Below, piece after piece: positions 16,887 through 25,639 of a DNA stretch of 64,000 bases. Under the pieces are notes generated by a model, which saw only the letters and a program-made list of their open reading frames with translations, was not told the origin of the DNA and searched no databases. Source of the DNA: JBOFOR01 sp051654865 (lineage in GTDB: Bacteria > Bacillota > Clostridia > Peptostreptococcales > Peptostreptococcaceae); NCBI GenBank assembly GCA_051654865.1, contig JBOFYV010000085.1:10668-74667 (forward strand), in the 5' to 3' direction. The first letter of the stretch is position 1; the number at the start of each line of letters is the position of its first letter. The position numbers and the translations under genes were made by a program.

Positions 16887-16912
16887 CAGTTAAATCCTAT
16901 TATATATTATAA

Positions 16913-17539
16913 CTATTTATTTTTAGCGAATTCTTTTAAGTGTGATGTATCTGCTTCTAATATAAATTCTATCTTATTTTCATTTATTTCTATTATCGTT
17001 AATGCTGTATTTAATATATATGGTTCTTCCCAAAATTTTTCTATTGGATTATTCTTTAATACTGTATAAAAAGCTCTATTAACTACTCCATGAGTAACTA
17101 TAAGTATATTTTCATATTTTGAGTTTTTTATATTTTCATTAAACCATATCTCTATTCTTTGCATTAGCTCTTGTAGCCTCTCTCCACCTTCAACAGGCTC
17201 AAAAACTTCTGGTTTATACCATAAGTTATTAAATTGTTCTGGATATTCTTCACTACAATCCTTTTCAAACATACCTTCCCACTTTCCAAAATTAAGCTCT
17301 TTCAAACTATCCTCTGTTGCTATTTTAGTAGTTTTATTTCCTCTTATATATTTTGCTGTATCTAGTGCTCTCTCTATAGGACTTGAGTATATAATATCAA
17401 ACTCTACATCATCTAAACTATACCCTAGCTTTTTTGCTGCATCTACACCTTTTTGTGTTAGATTTGCATTTTTATGACCATGCATTTTCTTTATTAAGTT
17501 CCATTCAGTCTCACCATGTCTAGTTAAGTATATTTTCAT
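16913..17539 (-). CDS. Histidine phosphatase family protein (phosphoglycerate mutase-like)
   Basis: 208 residues. The catalytic loop is YLTRHGETEWN at about residues 3-13 (His of RHGE forms the phospho-enzyme); further active-site residues are the Arg of SSPIERALDTA, the Glu of FGKWEG and the His of VTHGVVNRA. Members of this size include cofactor-dependent phosphatases acting on sugar phosphates or cobalamin precursors; the sequence does not separate these. The ATG at 17539 is used because AGGGGG sits 7-8 bases before it. Monocistronic. Confidence 0.85.
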   Translation of the reverse strand: MKIYLTRHGETEWNLIKKMHGHKNANLTQKGVDAAKKLGYSLDDVEFDIIYSSPIERALDTAKYIRGNKTTKIATEDSLKELNFGKWEGMFEKDCSEEYPEQFNNLWYKPEVFEPVEGGERLQELMQRIEIWFNENIKNSKYENILIVTHGVVNRAFYTVLKNNPIEKFWEEPYILNTALTIIEINENKIEFILEADTSHLKEFAKNK

Positions 17540-17641
17540 AAATAGCACCCCCTCATCTTTAATAAATATATTCTATATTCTTCACTTTTTTGACTTAGTT
17601 TCGTTAATACCCATATTTTTATTTTGTAACCTGTATAAAAA

Positions 17642-17673
17642 AAGGAAATGACCTATTGTTCAGTCATTCCCTT
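17642..17673 (-). terminator. Intrinsic terminator of the MATE gene
   Basis: An 11-bp stem with one G-U pair on the minus-strand RNA (AAGGGAATGAC facing GTCATTTCCTT), 10-base loop, followed by a run of T. It lies 15 bp after the stop codon at 17688. Confidence 0.75.
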
Positions 17674-17687
17674 ATATTTATCAAGTA

Positions 17688-19088
17688 TTAATGATTATTT
17701 GCTATTTCATTATTTATATAACTCTCTTCTGTATTGTCTATTACTGCTAGTGTTTTTTTATAGAAAATAACAAAACATATTACTGTTGTTACTGCAGCTA
17801 TTATATCTGCAACTGGCTCTGCTAACAATACTGCAAATAGTCCATCTTCTATAAATATAGGTAGTATAAATATCAATGGTACTAATAATATCATCTTTCT
17901 TAGTAATGCTAATATTAATGATATTTTTGCTTGACCTAAAGCTAAGAAAGTTTGTTGACATGCTATTTGTATTCCAAATATAGTCATACCTACAAAGTAT
18001 ATTTTCATACTACTTGCTGTTATTTCCATTAATGCTGGATCGTTATTAAATAATTTTACAAATACTTCTGGCATTAATAATATCATTGAACATATTGTAA
18101 ATGTATATCCGAATGCTAATATTAAACATAGTTTAAAGGTCTTTTTAACTCTGTCCATTTGCTTTGCACCATAGTTATAACTTATTATAGGCTGAGCACC
18201 TTGAGTTAATCCCATCGCTGGTAATAGCACTATCTGCATAACACTACTCATTATAGCCATAGCTCCTACAGCTAAATCTCCACCATATTTTGCTAATTGA
18301 CTATTTAAAGAAATTAAAACTATACTCTCTGTTGACTGCATTATAAAAGGCGCTACACCTAAAGCTAAAACTGGTAATACTACCTTCTTCTCCGGTTTTA
18401 AGTATTGTTTTCTTATCTTTAGCACACTCTTTTTACCATATAAGAATTTTAATACCCATATAGCAGATACTGCCTGAGCTGTAATAGTTGCTAATGCAGC
18501 TCCTTTTACACCCATATTTAATCCAAATATAAATATTGGATCTAGTATTATGTTTATTATTGCCCCTATAGTAACTGTCATCATTCCTATTTTAGCAAAT
18601 CCTTGAGTATTTATATAAGGATTCATCCCTAATGCTACTTGAACAAATATTGTACCTAATATATATATACCGATATAATCTAGTGCATATCCTATAGTTG
18701 CTTCACTTGCTCCAAATGCCCAAAGTATTGGTTCTTTGAATATTGAAAATACTACTGTTAATAGTACAGATACGATTAATAGTAAAGAAAAACTATTAGT
18801 CATTATTTTCTCTGCACCATCATTATCTTTTTCTCCCATTTTTATAGCAGCTAAAGGTGCTCCTCCCATACCTATAAGTCCACTAAAGGCCATTATTAGT
18901 ATTATAATAGGAAAGGCTACCCCAACACCTGCCATAGCTAATTCTCCATTTTCCATTCTCCCAATAAATATTCTATCTATTATGTTATATAGAACATTTA
19001 CTAACTGAGCTATTATAGCTGGTGTAGATAGTTTAAATATCAGCTTAGCTATACTATCTTTACCTAAATCAGTAGTTGAATTACTCAT
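17688..19088 (-). CDS. MATE family efflux transporter
   Basis: 466 residues with about twelve hydrophobic segments in two homologous halves, matching MATE exporters. Typical stretches are IDRIFIGRMENGELAMAGVGVAFP near the N-terminus and PAMGLTQGAQPIISYNYGAKQ in the second half. Exports drugs, dyes or metabolites by cation antiport; the substrate is not predictable. The ATG has AAGGAGTG upstream. A near-perfect inverted repeat overlaps the likely -35 box (19206-19233), so a repressor may control it. No regulator gene is directly adjacent. Confidence 0.9.
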   Translation of the reverse strand: MSNSTTDLGKDSIAKLIFKLSTPAIIAQLVNVLYNIIDRIFIGRMENGELAMAGVGVAFPIIILIMAFSGLIGMGGAPLAAIKMGEKDNDGAEKIMTNSFSLLLIVSVLLTVVFSIFKEPILWAFGASEATIGYALDYIGIYILGTIFVQVALGMNPYINTQGFAKIGMMTVTIGAIINIILDPIFIFGLNMGVKGAALATITAQAVSAIWVLKFLYGKKSVLKIRKQYLKPEKKVVLPVLALGVAPFIMQSTESIVLISLNSQLAKYGGDLAVGAMAIMSSVMQIVLLPAMGLTQGAQPIISYNYGAKQMDRVKKTFKLCLILAFGYTFTICSMILLMPEVFVKLFNNDPALMEITASSMKIYFVGMTIFGIQIACQQTFLALGQAKISLILALLRKMILLVPLIFILPIFIEDGLFAVLLAEPVADIIAAVTTVICFVIFYKKTLAVIDNTEESYINNEIANNH

Positions 19089-19182
19089 TTTATCACTCCT
19101 TTTATATAGTTTTTTAATTACTTCTTATTAACCTGGTAATTTCAATGTTATTTACAATTTCAAATCAATTTTATTTTTATCT

Positions 19183-19233
19183 ATTATACTATATTATCTA
19201 ATTTATGAAAACATTTTAATTTAAAATATTTTC
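19183..19233 (-). promoter_or_regulatory. MATE promoter with overlapping inverted repeat
   Basis: On the minus strand TTTTCA (19211-19206), a 17-base spacer and TATAAT (19188-19183). A 27-bp palindrome at 19207-19233 (GAAAA at one end, TTTTC at the other, 12 of 13 pairs matching) covers the -35 box, as expected for an operator. Confidence 0.45.
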
Positions 19234-19278
19234 ATTTTATTGTGTTTGCTTTATTATCATATAATTTTATACATAAAA

Positions 19279-19314
19279 AAATAACCTTAATCTATTTTTT
19301 GATTAAGGTTATTT
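19279..19314 (-). terminator. Terminator of the tRNA pair
   Basis: A perfect 14-bp stem (19279-19292 with 19301-19314), 8-base loop and a long T-run on the minus strand, a few bases after the tRNA-Thr 3' end. Confidence 0.85.
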
Positions 19315-19319
19315 TTAAT

Positions 19320-19394
19320 TGGAGCTGGTGATAGGAATCGAACCTACAACCTGCTGATTACAAGTCAGCTGCTCTACCGTTGAGCCACACCAGC
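19320..19394 (-). tRNA. tRNA-Thr (anticodon UGU)
   Basis: On the minus strand it begins GCTGGTG, which pairs with CACCAGC at the 3' end; the discriminator U and CCA are encoded. The anticodon loop reads CTTGTAA (anticodon TGT) and the T loop has GGTTCGATTCC. It is 75 bases with CCA and lies 7 bases after tRNA-Cys in the same transcript. Confidence 0.96.
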
Positions 19395-19401
19395 ATATAT
19401 T

Positions 19402-19475
19402 TGGAGGCGACACCCAGATTCGAACTGGGGATCAAGGAGTTGCAGTCCACTGCCTTACCACTTGGCTATGTCGCC
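19402..19475 (-). tRNA. tRNA-Cys (anticodon GCA)
   Basis: On the minus strand it begins GGCGACA, pairing with TGTCGCC at the 3' end; U and CCA are encoded. The anticodon loop CTGCAAC gives GCA; the T arm has AGTTCGAATCT. 74 bases with CCA. First gene of the two-tRNA transcript. Confidence 0.96.
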
Positions 19476-19493
19476 TTACCTCTTACACTATAT

Positions 19494-19522
19494 ATAGTAT
19501 ATTATTTGATTAAACGATGCAA
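19494..19522 (-). promoter_or_regulatory. Promoter of the tRNA-Cys/tRNA-Thr pair
   Basis: TTGCAT (19522-19517), a 17-base spacer and TACTAT (19499-19494) on the minus strand, which puts the transcript start about 12 bases before tRNA-Cys. Confidence 0.55.
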
Positions 19523-19688
19523 CTAGTTTTTGATTTTTTATATGATATTTATATCGCATATTTTTACATTTTTTTCATATATAGATAGTTTTGTATAATT
19601 AAATAATTACTTCTTGCCTATACTTTATCTTTTGGGATATATTAATTTATAAAGATTTTTTAATTTTAATATGAAACAAGGTGGATTT

Positions 19689-20333
19689 ATGTTTAAAACT
19701 AAAAGCAAAAATGAAATAAAAGATATTCTTAAAGACTTTAATTATATTACTACTCTATTTTCTAAAAATGATATTATTGCACTAGAGGGAGAACCTTGCA
19801 CTCGTGTTGGTTTGATTTTAGATGGCTCTATAGATATTAAGCGTATTCTAAACAGCAGCAGTACTATTCATATTTCTTCTTTATTTAAAGGAAACTTATT
19901 TGGTGAAATTATTGCTTTTTCGGATACAAAAACTTACCCTGCAACTGTAATTGCTGCAACTGATAGCGAAATCATATTTTTAGGCAAAGATGAATTTATA
20001 AAATTTTGTACTACTCATCCAATATTTTTAGAAATGTTTTTAAATGACTTAACAAACAAAATACTTACTTTAAATAAATCTATTACTAGTTTATCATTAA
20101 CCACTATTAAAGAGAAAATAGCTCATTTCTTAATAGTTGAATACAATACTCAAAGCACTCCTTTTATAAGACTTAATATGACCAAGCAAAAACTTTCAGA
20201 AATGCTTGGTATTCCTAGACCATCATTATCTAGAGAGCTTATTAATATGAAGAACTTAGGGTTGATTGATTATTCTAAGGACTATATAAAAATATTAGAC
20301 TTAGAAAGTTTAAGATCTATCTTAATGCAATAA
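19689..20333 (+). CDS. Crp/Fnr family transcriptional regulator
   Basis: 214 residues. An N-terminal cyclic-nucleotide-binding-like barrel (about 20-120; LFGEIIAFSDTKTYPATVIA) is followed by a winged helix-turn-helix (about 155-205; TKQKLSEMLGIPRPSLSRELINMKNLGLI). No cluster of four Cys residues is present, so it is not an FNR-type iron-sulfur sensor. The effector is unknown. The ATG at 19689 has AAGGTGG 6 bases upstream; the ATG 6 codons earlier has no ribosome site. It stands alone between the tRNAs and a convergent gene. An imperfect palindrome at 19540-19561 upstream could be its own operator. Confidence 0.85.
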   Translation: MFKTKSKNEIKDILKDFNYITTLFSKNDIIALEGEPCTRVGLILDGSIDIKRILNSSSTIHISSLFKGNLFGEIIAFSDTKTYPATVIAATDSEIIFLGKDEFIKFCTTHPIFLEMFLNDLTNKILTLNKSITSLSLTTIKEKIAHFLIVEYNTQSTPFIRLNMTKQKLSEMLGIPRPSLSRELINMKNLGLIDYSKDYIKILDLESLRSILMQ

Positions 20334-20334
20334 A

Positions 20335-20370
20335 CAAAGGGATTTACCTTTTATATGGTAAATCCCTTTG
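20335..20370. terminator. Bidirectional intrinsic terminator
   Basis: A perfect 14-bp stem (CAAAGGGATTTACC at 20335-20348 with 20357-20370), 8-base loop and T-rich ends on both strands. It serves the convergent Crp/Fnr and aminotransferase V genes, which end at 20333 and 20374. Confidence 0.85.
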
Positions 20371-20373
20371 TTT

Positions 20374-21534
20374 TTATGTGTAAATCTCACAACTCTTACT
20401 AATTTCTTTTATTGCATTAACAAGTTTATCTATATGATCTTTTTCATTAAAGTATCCTATGCCTATTCTTACCGCCCCTTTTTCTTTTGTACCCATTACC
20501 TCATGTGCATTTGGTGAACAATGTAATCCTGACCTTACCATGATATTATATTTATTATCTAGTTCATACCCTACTTCTTCTGCTCTTTTTCCAACAATAT
20601 TGAATGATATTACACCTACTACTTTATTGCTATCTTTAGGCCCATATAATTCTATATTTTCTATTTCATCAAGTTTTTCTAAGGCATACTTAACTAGTTC
20701 TCTTTCTTTGTTATATATATTTTCTATCCCTTCTTTGTTTATAAAATCTATACCTTTTTTCAGCCCTATTATTCCTGCTACATTCAAAGTACCTGCTTCT
20801 AATTTATTTGGATAATAATCTGGTTGATACTCGTATGCAGAATCACCGCCTGTTCCACCTGATTTTAATGGATTAATTTCTCCATTCCAATTTACTACTA
20901 ATCCACCGGTTCCCATAGGTCCTAGTAAACTTTTATGACCTGTAAATGCTAATAAATCAATATTATCCTCTTCTACGTCTATAGGTAAAACTCCTGCAGT
21001 TTGTGCTGTGTCTACAAGAAACGGTATATTATATTTTTTTGCAATTTTACCAATTTCTTTTATCGGTTGAATAGTTCCGAGTACATTAGATGCATGATTA
21101 AATATTATTAGCTTTGTTTTTGATTTTATATATTTTTCTATATCTTCAGGATTAGTAATTCCATCTTTGTCCGCTTCTATTTTACTTATAGTAATTTTTC
21201 TATCTTTTTCTAGAGTTTTCAAGCATCTCCATACTGCATTATGTTCTATTCCACTAGTTATAACATGATCCCTATCTTTTAATATTCCATTTATAGCTAA
21301 GTTTAAAGCTTCGGTTACATTACTTGTAAATATTACCCTTTTAGGGTCACTAAATTTAAACATTTTAGCTACAGTTTTTCTAGCTTCATATATCATTTTA
21401 TCTGAGTCCATTGCAGCTTTATAAGCTCCCCTACCTGATGTAGCTCCATTATTTATCATAAATTCATATATTCCATCAGCAACTTCTTTTGGCTTTGGAT
21501 ATGACGTAGATGCATTATCTAAATAAATTCCCAT
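20374..21534 (-). CDS. Cysteine desulfurase family protein (class V aminotransferase fold)
   Basis: 386 residues of the cysteine desulfurase / selenocysteine lyase-like group (EF2568 type). The PLP lysine lies in TGHKSLLGPMGTGG (near residue 205) and the reactive Cys in RSGLHCSPNAHE (near residue 340). Start YLDNASTSYPKP is typical. It would release sulfur (or selenium) from cysteine (or selenocysteine), leaving alanine. No iscU, selD or thiamine genes are next to it, so the sulfur acceptor is unknown. AAGGGGG lies about 8 bases before the ATG. Monocistronic. Confidence 0.85.
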   Translation of the reverse strand: MGIYLDNASTSYPKPKEVADGIYEFMINNGATSGRGAYKAAMDSDKMIYEARKTVAKMFKFSDPKRVIFTSNVTEALNLAINGILKDRDHVITSGIEHNAVWRCLKTLEKDRKITISKIEADKDGITNPEDIEKYIKSKTKLIIFNHASNVLGTIQPIKEIGKIAKKYNIPFLVDTAQTAGVLPIDVEEDNIDLLAFTGHKSLLGPMGTGGLVVNWNGEINPLKSGGTGGDSAYEYQPDYYPNKLEAGTLNVAGIIGLKKGIDFINKEGIENIYNKERELVKYALEKLDEIENIELYGPKDSNKVVGVISFNIVGKRAEEVGYELDNKYNIMVRSGLHCSPNAHEVMGTKEKGAVRIGIGYFNEKDHIDKLVNAIKEISKSCEIYT

Positions 21535-21622
21535 ATTATAATCCCCCTTGAGCTTTACTTTAGTTGTTAATTTATTATATTATTCTTCTTTTTATAATAT
21601 AATTGTACATTTTTTTCAAAAA

Positions 21623-21648
21623 GCCTTTATTTTTTTAAAAATAAAGGC
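21623..21648 (-). terminator. Intrinsic terminator of the CDF transporter gene
   Basis: GCCTTTATTTTT (21623-21634) pairs with 21637-21648 and is followed on the minus strand by a long T-run. It lies about 40 bp after the stop codon at 21688. Confidence 0.7.
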
Positions 21649-21687
21649 CAAAAATCATTTGTTGGATATTTTAGGTTGTGTATCATA

Positions 21688-22578
21688 TTATATACTATCT
21701 ATTTTATTCCTTGTATAGAATGGTTCTATATGAACTATAACTTGCACATTCTTTTCTAGCTTTTCTTTTATTTGATCTTCAATTTTGTGAGTGAGTATAT
21801 GCGATTTTTCTACGTTTATATGAGGATTTACTAAGACATGCATATCTACATATATTTCATTCTTACTTCCCCTACTTCTTATTTTATGAACACCTTCTAC
21901 ATCTTCAAGCTCTTCAACTATTGATTTAATTAATTCTTCTTCAACAGCTGCTTCATCAACTAGTACACCAGTAGATTCTTTGAAAATTTCATATGCTGCA
22001 TAAAGTATAAATCCTGCTACTACTAACGATGTTAACGGATCAATAATTGCTGGTAATCCAAATTTCACACCGACTAATGTAGCTAACACCCCTATAGAAA
22101 CAAATATATCACTTTTGGTATGCATCGAATCTGAAATTAATATATAACTATTTAATTTTTTTCCAACTTTATTTTCATAAATACACACAAAAACATTTAT
22201 ACATAGTGTAAAAATCAAAGCAATTAAACTTATAATAGTAATTTCTGGTGTCACAGGATTTTGTAGTCTTTCTATAGCATCAAATACTATTTTACCTGCT
22301 ACAAAAACTAACATTGCTCCAATAAATAAACTAGCCATTACCTCAAATTTTCTATGTCCATATGGATGCTCCTTATCCTTTGGTTTAGATGCTATACTTA
22401 TTCCTATTAATCCTACTATATTTGATGATCCATCTGAAATCGAATGAAAACCATCAGCAGTCATACTTGCACTTTTTATTGCAGTTCCAATTATAACTTT
22501 CAAGAACGCTACTCCCAAATTTGCAAATAGTATTATCCATAATACCTTTTTAACTTGTTTATAATTATTACTCTCCAT
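21688..22578 (-). CDS. Cation diffusion facilitator (CDF) transporter
   Basis: 296 residues: six hydrophobic segments and a cytoplasmic C-terminal domain of about 90 residues. Metal-site motifs are ADGFHSISDGSSN in the second helix and SDSMHTKSDI in the fifth, the paired D/H sites of zinc, iron or manganese exporters. The metal cannot be told. The ATG at 22578 has GGGGGAG 6 bases upstream, so an in-frame TTG five codons earlier is not used. Exports divalent metal by proton antiport. Monocistronic. Confidence 0.9.
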   Translation of the reverse strand: MESNNYKQVKKVLWIILFANLGVAFLKVIIGTAIKSASMTADGFHSISDGSSNIVGLIGISIASKPKDKEHPYGHRKFEVMASLFIGAMLVFVAGKIVFDAIERLQNPVTPEITIISLIALIFTLCINVFVCIYENKVGKKLNSYILISDSMHTKSDIFVSIGVLATLVGVKFGLPAIIDPLTSLVVAGFILYAAYEIFKESTGVLVDEAAVEEELIKSIVEELEDVEGVHKIRSRGSKNEIYVDMHVLVNPHINVEKSHILTHKIEDQIKEKLEKNVQVIVHIEPFYTRNKIDSI

Positions 22579-22644
22579 TGATACTCCCCCCAATATGATA
22601 TTATTTTCTCTTTAATAATTAATCTCATTGTCCTTACACCTAAA

Positions 22645-22685
22645 AAATCCATGGTTTAGCCAAACAAGGCTATACCATGGATTTT
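22645..22685 (-). terminator. Intrinsic terminator of dinB
   Basis: A 17-bp stem with one mismatch (arm AAAATCCATGGT) around 22645-22661 and 22668-22685; the 3' arm reaches the stop codon of dinB at 22684. T-run on the minus strand. Confidence 0.8.
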
Positions 22686-23781
22686 AAGTATCTATACTAT
22701 TAATATATTCAAATAGAGTTATATTGGTGCCTTCTTCTTTTATATCTATTAAATTTGATACTGTAACACCTAGGAGTCTTATCTTTTTATTATTTCTCTC
22801 TACATTTTTTAGTAGATTATAAACATTAACTTTAATTTCATCATATCTTCCTACTGGATGTTCTAGACTTAAACTTCTTGTAATTTGAGTAAAATCATCA
22901 TATTTAATTTTTAAAGTTATAGTTTTACCTATTTTCTCAGAGTATGCTAAACGCTCAGACACTTCTTCACATATTTCATCTAATATATTTAATACATCTT
23001 CATCATCCATACTCAAATTATGTCCTAATGTAGTTTCTGCTCCCACTGACTTTCTTTCTCTATATGGCTCTACTGGTCTATAATCTATACCTCTAGCTAA
23101 TTGGTAAAATGTATATCCTCTATTTTTAAAAATAACTTCAAGATTTCTAATATCTAACATTCTCAAATCATATCCATTATTTATACCTAGATTCTTTAAT
23201 GTTTTTGCTGTTACTTTTCCAATGCCCCAAAATTTATTTATGGGTAATTCATCTAGAAACTGTTGCTTATTTTCAGGAGTTATTACAGTTAGCCCATTGG
23301 GTTTATTATAATCTGATGCAAGTTTTGCTAGAAATTTATTGTATGATACTCCTGCAGAAGCTGTTATACCAACTTCATTATATATTTCCTCTTTTATCAT
23401 CTTAGCTATTTGAGTAGCATACTTTATATTTTTTTTATTTTCAGTTACATCTAAATATGCCTCATCTAATGATAATGGCTCTACCATATTTGTATATCTA
23501 TAAAATATCTCTCTTATCTGTAACGATACCTGATGATATACTTCAAATCTAGGTCTAACAAAAACTGCATATGGACATCTTTTATATGCTATTTTAGATG
23601 GCATAGCTGAATGAATTCCATACTTTCTAGCCTCATATGAGCAAGTTGATACGACGCCTCTACTGTGAGGTTGTCCTCCAACAACAACTGCTTTACCTCT
23701 AAGACTTGGATTATCTCTTTGCTCTACTGAAGCATAAAATGCATCCATATCTATGTGAATAATTTTTCTATTATCCTCCAA
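22684..23781 (-). CDS. dinB: DNA polymerase IV (Y-family)
   Basis: About 365 residues, full length for Pol IV. Catalytic acidic residues lie in HIDMDAFYASVEQ near the N-terminus and SLDEAYLDV near residue 105; the helix-hairpin-helix region (FWGIGKVTAKTLKNLGI) and the little-finger domain follow. Performs error-prone synthesis past DNA damage. No good ATG fits: a TTG at 23781 lies 9 bases after GGGAGG and gives the expected start just before RKIIHIDMD, so it is preferred to the ATG at 23802, which would place the ribosome site inside the gene. No LexA box was noticed upstream. Confidence 0.9.
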   Translation of the reverse strand: MEDNRKIIHIDMDAFYASVEQRDNPSLRGKAVVVGGQPHSRGVVSTCSYEARKYGIHSAMPSKIAYKRCPYAVFVRPRFEVYHQVSLQIREIFYRYTNMVEPLSLDEAYLDVTENKKNIKYATQIAKMIKEEIYNEVGITASAGVSYNKFLAKLASDYNKPNGLTVITPENKQQFLDELPINKFWGIGKVTAKTLKNLGINNGYDLRMLDIRNLEVIFKNRGYTFYQLARGIDYRPVEPYRERKSVGAETTLGHNLSMDDEDVLNILDEICEEVSERLAYSEKIGKTITLKIKYDDFTQITRSLSLEHPVGRYDEIKVNVYNLLKNVERNNKKIRLLGVTVSNLIDIKEEGTNITLFEYINSIDT

Positions 23782-23911
23782 AAGCCATAACCTCCCTATC
23801 ATAATTTATAAAATACTTTTATATTTTAATATATAAATTAGAACTTTTTTATTTATTTTTGATTTTTTTTATAGAAATTACTTGCATTTTATTAATAAAA
23901 CATTTAAAATA

Positions 23912-23952
23912 GGTATTCCAAGGAACTAAGTTATCTTAAGTACTTGGTAACC
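23912..23952. promoter_or_regulatory. Three-part hairpin upstream of dinB
   Basis: GGT (23912-23914), CCAAG and ACTAAG pair in order with complementary CTTAGT-like, CTTGG and ACC segments ending at 23952, around a 4-base tip, with small internal loops. It lies about 130 bp before dinB and overlaps one copy of the 28-bp repeat. Whether it is transcribed with dinB is unknown. Confidence 0.35.
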
Positions 23953-23970
23953 GTATATTTATATTTATTT
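23943..23970. repeat. 28-bp direct repeat, copy A
   Basis: Begins CTTGGTAACCGTATATT; 27 of 28 bases match the copy at 25604-25631. The two copies lie either side of the DUF1846 gene, this one upstream of dinB. Confidence 0.7.
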
Positions 23971-23997
23971 GTTTTAAGATTATAATTTTATATAAGA

Positions 23998-24030
23998 AAG
24001 ACCATACTACCCCGCTGGTAATATGGTCTT
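23998..24030 (-). terminator. Intrinsic terminator of the DUF1846 gene
   Basis: AAGACCATACTACC (23998-24011) pairs with 24017-24030 with one G-U pair on the minus-strand RNA; 5-base loop. It lies 33 bp after the stop codon. Confidence 0.75.
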
Positions 24031-24063
24031 ATATTTTCTCTTTTTTATTACTTTATTTTATAA

Positions 24064-25572
24064 TTAATTTGCATAATAAAGATTTTGTGATGGGTACTCT
24101 GGATCACTTGTAACATCTACTCCAAGTTCTCTAAATGTTTGTTCATCATTCTTACTTAATATAGTAGTTGAATGAACTTGAGATCCTTTTAATAATGGTA
24201 GTTTGTCAAGTACAGCTTGAGCAGTTGGATTTGTTACAGCACATATTGATAAAGCTGTTAATATTTCTTCACAACTTAACTCTGGTGTCCTACTTCCAAG
24301 TGTCTTAGTTTTTAAATTTACAATTGGCTCTAATATTGCTGGCGATAATAAATGAATTTCATCACCTATATTAGCTAAGTATTTTATTGCATTTAATGTA
24401 GCTGCAGCACTTGCATTCATTAAATCAGAACCCCTACCAGTTAATATTGTTCCATCATTTAATTCTATTGCAACAACTGGACACATATCATTTTTGCTAG
24501 CTGTCTCCTTTAATTTATTGCTATAGTTTCTAGATGGTATAACTACTTTTCTATCTTCAGGCTTTAAGTTAAGCTCTTCCATTATCATTTTTATTCTTTC
24601 ATAAGCACCTTTATCTACTTGACCTTTTTTGTATTCGCAAGCAGTTTTGAAATATCTTCTTATTATTTCTTGTCTTGATGCTTCAGCAACAACTTCATCA
24701 TCTACTATACCGTAACCTACTCTATTAACACCCATATCAGTTGGTGATTGATATATAGATTCTTTTCCTGTTATTTTTTCTATTATCTTTTTAAGAACTG
24801 GGAATAATTCTAAATCTCTATTATAGTTTACTGCCATTTCACCATATTTTTCAAGATGGAATGAATCTATCATATTAACATCTTTTAAATCTACTGTTGC
24901 AGCTTCATATGCTATATTTAAAGGATGCTTTAAAGGTACATTCCAAACTGGGAAAGTCTCAAACTTTGAGTATCCAACAGCATTTCCTCTTTTATTTTCA
25001 TGATATAACTGACTTAAACAAGTTCCTAGTTTACCACTATTTGGTCCTGGCGCTGTTACTACAACGATAGGTTTAGTTGTTTCTATATAAGGATTTGCCC
25101 CATATCCTTCATCACTTACTATTGTTTCAACATCAGTTGGATATCCTTTTGTTGGAGCATGCTTATAAACTTTTATACCTCTACGTTCTAATTTATTTAT
25201 AAATACTGTTGTAGCAGGTTGTCCTTCAAATCTTGTTATTACAACACTGTTTACATCTAATTCAAATTTTCTTAAATCATCGATTAATCTTAAAACTTCC
25301 ATATCGTAAGTTATTCCGAAGTCGCCTCTTACTTTGTTTCTTTCAATATCTCCTGCATAAACACATATAACAACTTCTAACTTATCTTTTAAATGTTGTA
25401 ATACTTTTATTTTTGCATTTTCATCAAATCCTGGTAGAACTCTTTTTGCGTGTAAATCTCCGATTAACTTTCCACCAAATTCTAAATAAAGCTTATCAAA
25501 GTTATTTACTCTCTCTAGTATATACTTTGATTGCTCTTCCAAGTATTTTTTGTGATCAAATCCTATCTTCAT
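24064..25572 (-). CDS. DUF1846 (UPF0371) family protein
   Basis: 502 residues, the normal length of the DUF1846 / COG4868 family, recognised from IGFDHKKYLEEQSKYILERV, the glycine-rich VTAPGPNSGKLGTCLSQLYHE at about 170-190 and TDMGVNRVGYGIVDDE. The PGPNSGK stretch looks like a phosphate-binding loop, but the reaction is not established. Cytoplasmic, no membrane segment. GAGGTG lies about 6 bases before the ATG. It has a promoter at 25740-25768 and an unusual 160-base leader with a long-range helix (25640-25733) plus copy B of the 28-bp repeat. Confidence 0.88.
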   Translation of the reverse strand: MKIGFDHKKYLEEQSKYILERVNNFDKLYLEFGGKLIGDLHAKRVLPGFDENAKIKVLQHLKDKLEVVICVYAGDIERNKVRGDFGITYDMEVLRLIDDLRKFELDVNSVVITRFEGQPATTVFINKLERRGIKVYKHAPTKGYPTDVETIVSDEGYGANPYIETTKPIVVVTAPGPNSGKLGTCLSQLYHENKRGNAVGYSKFETFPVWNVPLKHPLNIAYEAATVDLKDVNMIDSFHLEKYGEMAVNYNRDLELFPVLKKIIEKITGKESIYQSPTDMGVNRVGYGIVDDEVVAEASRQEIIRRYFKTACEYKKGQVDKGAYERIKMIMEELNLKPEDRKVVIPSRNYSNKLKETASKNDMCPVVAIELNDGTILTGRGSDLMNASAAATLNAIKYLANIGDEIHLLSPAILEPIVNLKTKTLGSRTPELSCEEILTALSICAVTNPTAQAVLDKLPLLKGSQVHSTTILSKNDEQTFRELGVDVTSDPEYPSQNLYYAN

Positions 25573-25603
25573 ATCTGCACCTCACTAAATTATTTAATTT
25601 TTT

Positions 25604-25631
25604 CTTGATAACCGTATATTTATATTTATTT
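25604..25631. repeat. 28-bp direct repeat, copy B
   Basis: Begins CTTGATAACCGTATATT; one mismatch to copy A at 23943-23970. It lies 32 bp before the DUF1846 start codon, in the leader. Confidence 0.7.
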
Positions 25632-25639
25632 ATATTTGT

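Noticed and set aside
17758..17961. Extra minus-strand frame of 67 codons inside the MATE gene
   Set aside because: It lies wholly within the MATE reading frame in another phase and has no start signals.
22579..23911. SOS (LexA) box upstream of dinB
   Set aside because: No GAAC-N4-GTTC type site of the clostridial/Bacillus kind was found in the upstream spacer.
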